Assembly: GCA_013350335.1 (NCBI GenBank)
Contig: CM023540.1
Location: 24,903,175 to 24,967,174 of the forward strand
Source of the DNA: Chimonanthus salicifolius
Taxonomy: Eukaryota > Streptophyta > Magnoliopsida > Laurales > Calycanthaceae
Length of the DNA: 64,000 nt
Direction: 5' to 3'
In this document: positions 11,901 to 23,900 of the stretch, piece by piece
Numbering within the stretch: the first letter of the stretch is position 1
Layout of the letters: the number at the start of each line of letters is the position of its first letter
Made by a program: the position numbers and the translations under genes
The notes under the pieces: model-generated
The model's database searches: none
What the model was told of the DNA's origin: nothing
Seen by the model: only the letters and a program-made list of their open reading frames with translations

Positions 11901-14900
11901 TTTTTGTTCTCATTTCAGCATGTGTTTAAGATGGAGCAAGAGGAGTACAGCAGAGAGGAAATCAATTGGAGCTATATTGAATTCATAGACAACCAAGATG
12001 TCTTGGACTTGATTGAAAAGGTCATTATTTGCTATTTTTGTTTTTCTAGTGAAAATTCATCTAACCTCTAGTTGATTCCATCATGTTAATGACTGTCTGG
12101 AAGCATCATTTTCATCCTGTGACTAACTGTTTTGAATATGTTCATTAACGTGACAGTTGGAAACAAATTTCAAAGAATTAATTCATTTTTGTATTGATCT
12201 TGTGAGTGGAAGAGTTTAAAGTATTGGGTCTAAGTTTCCTCTTTGGGAGACTTGTCTTATACCCTTGAAAGTACAAGAGTTTACAGAACAGTTTCAAAAG
12301 ACAAAATTAAAACCTTGGTCATTAAGAAATGTTGATGGATTGAAAGAATCTAAACAACACTATTCTCTGAAGTGCAAATGGAACTCAGAAGTCCCAACTA
12401 CACTATGGGGGTGATACATGAATGGAAGTACCCTAACCATGCTAGGTCTGAAGGGCGAACGAGATCGAAAATCTCTACCACACTATTTTTGATTTAACGA
12501 GAAAGGCTCTTGAATGTTCTTGGAGTATGTCTAAAAGAATGTTTGGGCTAAAAGATCCCTTAGGCCAAGGGGGTATTTATAGTTTTGGGGTGGAGAGGGT
12601 TGCACACTACAACTCTATGGAGTGGAACATCGGTGGCTGCAACCTTGTCAAGTGTAGCCCGTTGGAGTGTAGTGCAACCCTGTGGAGTGTACATTGCGGT
12701 CTGCGGCTTCGTGGGAACACTTATGGACCCTTTGTATCCTTTCTATTTTTTGATCCATACATTACATCGACGATACATACGTCGCATTGGGAAGCTAACA
12801 TAAATATCTTTTAGATGATACATGGGCTGTGGCTGATCGATCATAGGCAGGCCCCACATTACATCTACATTTTTGATCGATAATATGTTGGTTGCGTCGT
12901 ATAACCAATTCTAAGCTCTTTAAGTCATTGCACAAGCTTTGACCATGATTGGTTATTTGATTTGCCCAAGTGGGACCATCACTTTGATCTATTAATTGTG
13001 GTCAATGTGATTGGATCCACTTATTGGATCGACATTGTCATCAGTTTCTTCAATCAAACCATATCTACACAATCCTTGGACCTCCTTTGATCAATTGAAG
13101 TATTGAACTATGTCAAGTCCAAATCCACACCATCTTTTGTGGATGCCCTTGAATCCATACTCAATAGAACCCAAATTACTATGATTCGGTTAGATCACAT
13201 AGATTTTTAAATTTTTTTTTTTTTTTTTTACTTTTTTCAATTAAAGGGCCATAAGATTTTAGATCATATGGGTGATGGTATTTGAACATTTTTGAAGTGT
13301 TAGACAATAATTTGAGCTCATTGTGTGGAACGTAAATAATTTGTTGGAAAGGAGAGAGAACCCAAGTAGATAGACTTATTGGGTTCGAATGCTTGTGGGA
13401 CCCCTTTGACATGTTTTAGCAAACCGCTATAGGACGTTTGAAAACCCAGTTTTTGGATTTCTTCCTCTAGATCTGAGTGTCTACTCATCAGTTACCACTT
13501 GTTATTTAATAAATCGCATGCCCACAAAAGTCTTAAATTACAAAGCACTTCTTGATGCTATTTCTACCTATTGTTCTGTTTCTATACTTTCGTTGTGTGT
13601 TTTTGGATGTACCTGTTTTGTTCATGATTTTTCTGCCAACAAACTTTCAGAAAAATCTGTGAAATGTGTGTTCTAGGGCTACTCTTCCATTGAAAAATGA
13701 TATAAATGTTTCGATCCGATATCTGGTAAAAGAATTGTTTCTATGGATGTTGTATTTTTTGAAAATACTCTCTATTTTCAACCATTCAGTCATAATTCGT
13801 CTTCTCCTCCTCTTGTTTTTTTCTACTCTTACAGATATAGTTGACATTGTTGTCCGTCTACCTTTAAGCCTCTCATTGTTTATCACAAGAAGAAAGACAG
13901 GTTCTATGCTTAAACCACTACCACTAAATCATCCTTGGACCGTCCAGATCCATCACCTAAGAATTATGATCTCCTCATTGCATTGAGAAAAGGTTTTGTA
14001 CATGTACTGAACATCCTTTGAACCACTTTGTTTCCTATAATACTGTTTCTCCATCATATCACAACTTCCTCTCCAAAATAGATATCCCTTCCATAAGAAG
14101 AATTGGTTGCGCTTGAAAAAACTCAAACATGGGAGATGGTATCCCTACTGTAGGGTAAGACTCTTGTAGGGTGTAAGTGGGTCTTTGTTCTCAAACACAA
14201 TCCAGACGGATCCGTTGCTCGATATAAAGCTTGTCTAGTAGCTAAAGGCTTCACTTAGACCTATGGAATTGATTATTAGGATACTTTCTCATCCTGTTAC
14301 AAAGATCACCTCTATACAAGTTATTATCTTTATTTCTACTACTCAGCAATGGACCTATCAAGAATGGATTTCTCCATGGTGACCTGAAAGAAGAAGTTTA
14401 CATGTTATCACCTCTAGGCTTTATTAGACAGGAAGATTAAGGGAAGTTATGCCGGCTTAAGAAAGCAATATATGGTCTCAAACTTTCTCCTCGAGTGTGA
14501 TTTAATAAATTTAGAATAACCTTGTTAAACTTTGGTTTTGCACGATGTTAATCAGATTATTCCTTTTTTTGTGTATCGTGCTAAAGATGTTATACCTTTT
14601 TTGTTTTTGAGCAGTAATGAAGAAGAAATCTTATTAAAACACATGGTACAAGAAGGTGGTCTAAAAGATATAGACCAAGAAAAAGCCAAAAAGCAAAAAC
14701 AAAACAAAAACACTCCAAGAGAACAAATACAATACAAAACAGCCCCAAATACAATTGCATGAACCCTTCTCTTCAAATGTAGGAAAACACCTTGAACAGA
14801 TTCTTCTACACCATTTTTAGCAAAGTAGTCCACTACCCTATTTGCTGTGCGCCTGATGTGAACAAAGGAATCTTCAAGACCCTTAACTAGTGCCCTGATT

Positions 14901-17900
14901 TCCCTAATTGTAGTAATCAATCTCCAGGGGGGTCTCTTCAAACCTTTGGCCCATTTAATGATATTTGCCGAATCTCTCTCTATTACTAATTCCCCCCCCC
15001 ACCTAGACCAACCCCAATGGACAAAAGCTCTCCTGATACTAAAGAGTTTTGCTTCATTAGAATCTCTAGTCCCTACTGATTCTGTGAAAACCATAGAGGT
15101 CTGACCTATGTGATCTCTAAGTATAACAACAAAAGATTTATACTTATTGTGGTTTATGTGGACAATATAGACTTAACAGGAATAATGAGTCTTCTATCAG
15201 TACTTTGAAAGCCTATCTGCAACAATCTTTTGATATCAAGGATCTTGGCTTACCTTCTTGGGAATTGAAGTTGTTCGATACTCTAAAGGACTTGCTCTTT
15301 TTTTTTAATGACCAAGGTGTCCATGCCTCTTAGAGCACCTGACTAATGCTTAGGGCATGTGTAAGCCTCCCTATCCCACACAGATCGGGTAACTCTATGG
15401 GGAATGGCCCTTTGGGGTGGTAGAGGGCTCGTTCTTTCCCAATGAAAATATGCTTTAGATATTCTTCATGATGCAGGATATTCTGAATGCAAGCTTGTGG
15501 AGACACCGTTCGATGTTGATGCAAAAATATCTGCATCTGATTGGACTTCTCTTACTGATCTTCGCTTTTATCAGTAGTTGGTAGGCAAGGTCATTTATCT
15601 TACCATCACCCGTCCTGACTTGGTCTATACTGTCGGTGTGGTCAGTCAATTTATGCATTCTCCTACGGATGCTCACCTTCATGTGGTCTTTCGTATTTTA
15701 CGTTATCTTAAGGCTCATTATGGTCATGGACTCTTTTATAGGAATCAGTCTACATTTAATATTCACGGGGTACGCTAATTGGGCTTGTTCTCTTTATGAT
15801 TGACGATCTACCTCGGGCTATTGTATTCTTTTAAGATCTCATTTGGTTTCTTGGCGAAGCAAGAAACAAACTGTTGTTGTTCATTCGAGTGTAGAGACAA
15901 AATACAGGGCCATGACCAACAAAACATGTGAATTACTATGGTTCAAATAGTTTTCTGATGAATTGGGCTTTTCCTTCCTTAGAGGCACTTATCATGTTCT
16001 GTGACAATCAAGCTGCAATCAATATTACTTCCAATCTAGTTTTCTATGAGCGTAAGAAGCATATAGAGATTGACTGTAATTTTCTTCGACATCATGTATC
16101 CTCTTGGAATATTGTCACTCCACATTTGAAGTCCAATGATCAATTAGCAGACATGATGATGACAACTATCTCACGCTCTCAACTTGATGATGTTTTCAAC
16201 AAGCTGGGCTTGATTGATATCTTTGCGCCAGCTTGATGGGGGAGTGTTGTAGATGTAGATATTTGTATTTCACATTTTACATGTGTTTTTTTATAGTTGA
16301 CTTGTGGCTGACATGGAATGTAACATATTCTCTTTCCTTTTCCGTTGCCTTGATTGGCTCCCTATACTCTATATATTCCTGTATCGTCTTCTATTGGAGA
16401 GACAAGAAATACAATACACAAGAGAATTGTTTTTATCAATTTTCCTTCTTCCTTCATTGTTTTCTTTTGTTTTCTCCTTGTTTTCATTCGAAGACCCACC
16501 ACCTTTTATTATCAATGCATATGCCTCTTCTTTTCTTGTTAGTGAGTGTCCCCACCATGATTATTCATCAACGGGTAATCTCTCTGTAATTTAAATCATT
16601 GAATAGGCTCTACCGTGGTTTTCCATGAATGGGTGGGTCTTTTATTTAGCATTCTTTTACTTTGATACTATCGCCCATTTGGGGGCAGGTGACTTTGGGT
16701 GGTAAAATACCAAAGTAATTGTTGGGCATGAAAATACTTTTTAATGGATAAGGCTGTTGCTTAACATAAATTTTAAACTCTAGTTTCATTTGCTATGATT
16801 CTTAGTTGGGTTTTATTGCTTTTTTTTTTTTTGAATAGTGTTTTCTTCTTCTTTATTGTTATTGTTTTTGAGAACTTTTCTAGGTTCTAATTATCTATTT
16901 CCATTAATCACATTTTGGTATTAACTGTTCTTATATTTATTCATTTGTCTTTTCTTTTTATTGAGGGGTTATTCATGTTTATATGTTCTTTCATGGCTGA
17001 TACTGTTGTATTTTATTCACAGAAACCTATTGGAATAATTGCCCTCTTGGATGAAGCTTGGTATGAGATTCTTTTTGTTTCTATAAATGATACATCTTAT
17101 TCTGTAGTGATTTTCTTTTTATATTTTGTTAATTTTTTAACCCGTGCAGTATGTTTCCAAAATCAACACATGCAACATTTGCTACAAAGATTTTTCAGAA
17201 CTTTGGAGCACATCGTAGGCTTGAAAAGGCGAAGTTTTCAGAAACAGATTTTACCGTTTATCATTATGCTGGCAAGGCATGCTTTATTTCTCAATGTGTT
17301 GCTTGCAAACTTACTTTTTTGAAAACTATTTTACTTGTAATAGTTGTGTACGTTTTTCATTACATTCTTTCTTGTGCAGGTGTCTTACCAAACAGACAGA
17401 TTCTTGGATAAAAATCGAGATTATGTTGTTGTTGAACACTGTAATCTATTGTCATCATCAAAATGCTTGTTTATTGCTGGTCTTTTCCCTTCATTACCCG
17501 AGGAGTCTTCAAGGTCATCTTACAAGTTCTCTTCTGTGGCTTCTAGATTTAAGGTATTTGCATGTCTTAACTCATTTTTTTACTCTAGGCGTTAAATGTA
17601 GGGGTGCAACTTGGGCAGACCTCAATTTGCACTGATCTGACTTGACTCGAAAATTTGGAACCCACGTCTACATGGGCCCAGGCCTAGGGCCTGATTTAAA
17701 TTCGGATTGGGGCCTAAGCTTGCATTCTAAGGGCCCAATCCGACCCAATAGCTTGAGTTATACCTAAGTGCAAGTTGACCTGAGGACCCATGGTGTTGGA
17801 AATATATTTTTATATTACATTATATAAAATAATTTATTGTAGTTGACTAAAAATGTTCATCTACATCATATATCTTTTGGAATTTATTTTGTTTGACTTT

Positions 17901-20900
17901 TATATTATGGGTTGATTTGGTGATGAGTTGGCTAGGAATGAAATAATGGCGCTCTAGAACTTAATTTATATGAAAGATGTGATGGGATTAATGCTATATA
18001 ATGATGATTTCTGTGATGAAGAAAGAACTGTCTTTGATGTTAAATCTTATCAAAACCTTGTGAACAATAGCCAATGAATAACTTCGACTCAATGTTATAG
18101 ACTAGTGATAGTATTTTATGCAGAACTAAACCGAGTCATGGAATGAAGACTTGAAATCCTATGTCGGATCTTATTTTATTTTATTACTATTTTTTTTTTG
18201 TTTTTGGATCCCAAGACTAGCTTCAAATAACCTTGGTTCATATGGGCCCTATTTGAGCACAAGCCCTTTAATTGCAATGCGAGCACTAGCTCGAACTGAC
18301 TTAGAGCCTGACGTGGCCCAAGCCACTTTCACCCCTTGTTAAAGGCTTTATTGTGGTGGTTAGGGTGCAAGTTGGGTAGGCCTTACCCAAGCTCATATGA
18401 AGAACTTGAAAGCCCAAATTTGAGCAACTGTTTATAAAATATAATTATCTTTAGTTAGTATTGTGTATTAAAGTATAAAATTTATGAAATATGTAATTTT
18501 TTTTCTTTTTAAAATTATAAAAGAATTCATTTTGTCAAAAGAAGCTCGAGCCCAGATAAGCCCATGTATACATTTTGTGCTAGAAATTGTAGAGCCTTAC
18601 AAATACAATTTGGTTGGGCTTATGTTTGATCAGTTTTGGTTAACTAGGGTTGGGCCCATTAATTGCAATTTGGGTTAGGCTTGGATAGGTGTGGAACCCA
18701 GCTTGTTGCATTTGAGTTGTAGCCCTAGTGCTGGTCTTGTGTACATGATTTTTTTTTTTTGAGCAGAAACAAAAAAGATTTCATTAAAAATAAAAATATG
18801 AATCAAAATTACAACACAAGGGAAAGGTCTAAAATAGATAGACCACCCTACAAAAACTTGATTTTTTTTTTGTTTGAAACATTCCAAATTATTGATAAAT
18901 TTTATTACAACCTCTTTGAAAAAGAAAAAGTTATAGCCCAATCAACTCCCAAGAATTGGAGACAACTTACTATATATATATATATATTAAAAGAACAAAA
19001 GTAAGTACAATACAACCATATAAGAGAACTATACGGAAACAAAAAGACAAAAAGCAAAAAACAAAAATATAATGAAACCCTAAACCCTGTATACCCATTC
19101 AACAACATTCAACAAAAGCTGGACACTTAACTTCAGAATTTGCAAAAAATTAATATACAATATTCACGGAACTCCAAACTTGTTTAAAATGTACCACCCT
19201 ATCTCTATATACCTTCTTAATGTCAATCTCCATAAAGGTGTTCTCGCTTCCCAAGCTATAGCATTCGCCAAGTCCACTTCAATAATCAAATTACCCAAAC
19301 CCAATGAGTGTCAAAGCAAGAAAGTGCTTCTGTTACCTAATAGTTTCGCTTCTTTTGACTCCTTAATCCCTACCATTCTTTTTGAGCAAAGACCTAAATA
19401 GATTTTATTAAAAGAAAATTTAGAGTCCGATGGTATTGAATAGGACTTGTATAAGACGGCTATACAAGATCATACATCTGTATAAGAAAGTATAAGACAA
19501 GTGTGGCGTCTTATCTCTTATCCAACACATCCTAACTTGGTGAGCTGAGATTACAAAAATTCCACCGCCGACACCCTCTTTTGGATTCCAATCTTCTTAA
19601 GAAAATCTACCACAACATTCACTGAACGCCCCACTATTTGAATAGGATGCTTCTATTCCTACTCCTTTTCGTGATGTCCTTAACAATGTTAACAACCTCC
19701 AAAGGGGGCTCTTCCTATTGCTAGTGCAAGATAGCATTAACAAAGTCGTCCTTAATCCCTTATGATTCCATAAGAACATAGTATTGCCCCCTTATCATTA
19801 CGAGCAACTCCACCTATACCTGCGGACCTGGTTTACCCCTAGCCTTCCCATCTCCTCCTCCTATCCTACATATAACTCTCTGTGTAAACAAAATCGGAAA
19901 GAGAATAACCTTCAAATTCTTTACACAACATCAACTAGCTCATCAATCTCCACTTAGACCCTCCAACACCTCTGTCATCTTGACGACTTTTGCTTTGAAA
20001 ATCCTCATTTCTCTCCTTCCAAATTGATTAAGCACCACTATCAAAATAAGGCTTCACACTACTTCCTGTTTTCCCACCCCAACCCTCCATCAAAATCAAT
20101 ATTATCACTGAGCACACTGTTACAAACTATCAAACCTAAGAAAAATTCCAAATTTTGTTTGTGAACTAACATCTACACGTTTCATGATCCACAGATTCCT
20201 CCTCATCTCTAAGTAAGGTGCACACTGGAGAAGCGCCAATAGCGAAAAAACCCCTCCTTCGTTAGTTGCACCTAACTAGAGCCTTGCCCTCAACTACAAC
20301 CCAAGAGAATATTTGCACCCGAGGGGACACATAACTATTCCGTACTAAAGAAGATGGGTGTTTAGCATTTGAACCAGACTTGCTCACCAAATTCACCATA
20401 GCCTTAACCGAAAATATTCTCAAGAATAACCATTCTGACTTCTTTGGTCATCATCTTTGACAGATATAGCAGGGCCAAGAAGAAGATTCTTCAAATTGTC
20501 ATAGCCCTCCAATTCAAAGACACTAAGTTTTTTTTTAAAATACAATCAGCCACTCCACCCTACCCCCACAACTCATTATAATCACTAATCATTGCATCTT
20601 TATTTTCGACAACACTAAACATACGTGGATAGACTTCCTTCAATGGTTTTTCTTCTAACCATTTTTTTTTTCCTGAATAAGACCCTATTCCTTCCCCACT
20701 ACAAATCTTATACCACTCCTAAAAGATTCTCCAATCTTACTCCTTCCTCCACTCAACCTCTCAACCTACATAATGCTTTGACACAAAACCCTTCCTTGCC
20801 ACTCTCTTACCAGTCTCCCAACCCCATGGACTTTCCAACCCGTACCTCGCACTCAGAACCCTTTTCTAGAAAGCATCCTCCTCTCTTCCAAATCTCCTAA

Positions 20901-23900
20901 GCCACTTTCACGTTAGAGCCATATTTCTATCCTTCAATCTCGCGATATCAAAACCTCCTTCCTCCTTAGGCTTCACTACTTCCTCCCAACAAATTGAATG
21001 GACCTTTTTCTTATCACCACTCCCATCGCACAGGAAATTACTCTGCGACTTAACTTCTTGAGGATCCCCTCAGGCATTGCAAACAAGGACATGTAGTATA
21101 TCGAAATACTAGTCAACATTGACTTGATGAGTGTTACCTTTCCACCCAAGGAGAGATATCTATTGTTCCAAGTCGTCAATTTCTTTTCTACTCTTTCAAT
21201 AAGTAGGTTCCAAATTGTCTTTGATTTGGGATTCACCTCTACTGCTAGCCCAAGATAAGTAAAGGTAATCTTGCCAATCCCTCACCTCAAATCTTCAACT
21301 AAAGCCTTCAGTAACTCCCCATTGACCCCCACACCTTAATATTACTCTTATTCAAATTCACCCTTAATCCCCACTTAATGCGCACATACGCTGACGTGAA
21401 CAAAATTATATTTTTGATCTGGGTGGGTGCGTGAGCAATTTGACAGTTACGGGCTTTGAGTTGATGGTGGGCTCAAATTGAGCCCAACAAGCTGCTCACA
21501 GTTCAACAACACCACACATGCACCACACTCAGATGGGACGAATTGCATGCTTTGATCATCTAAAGCAACCAAGTCAAATTAATGCATGGTTTGCATGGGG
21601 TCCCACATGAAAATCAGCCAAGTCCATGCATGGGATTTTCGTTGTGGGGTGTTGGAGTTGCTAGAATCCTAAAACTAATGGTCTTCAACAGCAGCACCGT
21701 TTGGGACTTTACACAAACAGCAGCACCGGATTTATTGTGATAAGATTAGTTTAATTTTAGTTAGAATCTATATGTTTTAGAGTAGGATTGCTATTATTGG
21801 AATTTTAATTTTAGTAGGATTCAAAATATGGAGGGTCGGCTCCTTTGTAGGGTTGGATTGTGTTTGTTTTTTCCTATTTAATGAGTTGTAGCTTGTAATT
21901 CAGGGGGAGTTTTTAGAAATAAAATTTTCTTTTCTTTTCAACAATATGCGTTGAGGACTATACTACAGATTGCATGATTGCTGCAATTGTTATGGAATCC
22001 TGACCAGTCAGGAACGAAAGTCAAGGACAGACCATAAGGGAATAGATTCTTATTTCCTTCTCCATTGAGAGTCCTTTGCATCTTGGATGGCAAAACTAAG
22101 CAACTAGATTGCAGTCAGTGTTTGTGGTGATTCAAACCAGTCCCAGTGCTGACAGTGGGTGGAAATCTGATCAGGCTCCTGTGTAAGAGACCAGACCCAG
22201 TAACTGACCCAAAGGCAGCCTTGTGTGTTTCAGGCTCTTCTGCAAGAAACCCACACTTGGCCTTACAGGTCCAAGATTTCTAAGTCAGAGCTGCACTACT
22301 TTGTGACCGAATTGTGCTTTTGGTTGATTAGGATTGTGAAAGGGCCTTAAATGGACTTCATTGAAAACCCGGGAGGATTCTTAAATTGATGCAACCCAAA
22401 CACTTGATTTTGTTATTGCTTCCGCTACAAGATTGAGTAGGCATTCTATCCTACCCAGTCTGCATCACCACCCCAACTCAAAACATCTTAAGATTGCTTT
22501 GACACCTGTTAACTCCTTTTTTGAGGCTTCGCAAAACAAAAGCGCATCATTTGCAAACTATTGATGCGGAACAATTGGGCGATTCCGGGAAAGTACTATA
22601 CCCTTAATTGTGCTTAGAATTTACCGATTTGGGAACTTGTGAGACTTTGAAGCCTCACCCTTCATCACTTTCCTTGCCTCTTGCATCTTGGTAACAAGTG
22701 CTATGGAGAACGAGGGCCTTTTTCCACTGAATTACTATTATTATTTTTAAAACGGAAACAAGCGAAAATTATATTTAAAAGAAAAAGAAAGGTACAAACT
22801 CAATGTACACAAAGCAAAAACAAAGGCTCTGTATACAAGGGCTATATAAGAGCACAATCACCTAGAAAATAAACCATAAACAGAATCCCAAACCCTAGAA
22901 TGCCCACTTACGAAATGTGCAGATAAACATCATTTCTCTCAACTCCATCTTTCACCAGGAAATCAGCCACTTCATTTGCCAATTTTCTAACATGTCTCAA
23001 CACTACTGTTCTGCTCCTGCACACCTCTCAAGTGTCCCTCACAACATGAAGCAACCTCCAAGGTGGCTTCTTTCTATCACTTGCCCAAGCCAAGGCATTT
23101 CTAGAGTCGCTTTCAACAACCAGGTTACCTTCTCCATGGGTCAGCCAACTATTTTTTGTACTACGTCATTGTGAGGAATCTTCTTCTACTAACCTCTTGA
23201 TCTGACCTTGTTCAGTTCCAATATGTCAAACCACATCGCATATGGCTGTTTTCTATTCTCATGGTAGTAGTGGAAGGGGCTAGATTGTGTAAGAGTCTCC
23301 CCCGCCTAGTTACTGTAGATGGCGCCGCTAAATTTAGCATTACTCATTTGAAGGGTACTATTTCTATTCATGTTTTATTTCAGCCTTCCCAAATGAGGGG
23401 CTCACCATTGAATCTTTGGCTTGCTTCTACTTTAGGGAGCACCAACTCCACCCTCACACCACAATCTTTCTATAGCTAAGACATGCACTTCTTTAAAACT
23501 TGAATACGATGTGATCCTCATTGCAACTTTGTGCTTGGCAACATTCACTACCTTGGCCTCATTTCTTGATTTATTTTGAAACATCATATTGTCCTCTCTT
23601 TCCATAGGATCCACTAAACCCTGAATAATGGAAGTCCTTTATAAGCTAGTACACCTTTCGACATCAGGAAGCATCAAACATCTATAATGCAAATGCAAAC
23701 TCTCAGGGGATCAAAAGGTGGTTTACACCCTCTTCATGTGTCAACACAATATGAGCACATCAACTATCATTGAAGATGGTTGACTTTTTTTCCCCCTCCG
23801 ATTGACAATTCATTTTCTCGACAAAGAGTCATTGATAGAAGTAGATGTATTACACTCAAGGCTAGCACCACCTACTATACAAAGGAGAAGCCTCCTCCTA

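Larger units (their letters stand above)
13470..16510 (+). mobile_element. Ty1/Copia retrotransposon remnant (integrase end, RT, RNase H, 3' LTR start)
   Basis: Plus frames, broken by stops and shifts, follow Copia pol order. Integrase C-terminal part comes first ([14 protein letters not shown], about 13500-13560). The RT follows ([20 protein letters not shown], about 14180-14230; [11 protein letters not shown], about 15150). Last is RNase H (around [12 protein letters not shown], about 16060-16095). A polypurine tract ggggga precedes TGTTGTAGATG at 16245, the probable 3' LTR start. The 5' half and 5' LTR are missing. A LINE and a SINE interrupt it. Confidence 0.85.

Noticed and set aside
14552..15094. 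180-residue minus-strand open frame as a host gene
   Set aside because: It reads as LINE RNase H with the family 3' tail and interrupts Copia pol.
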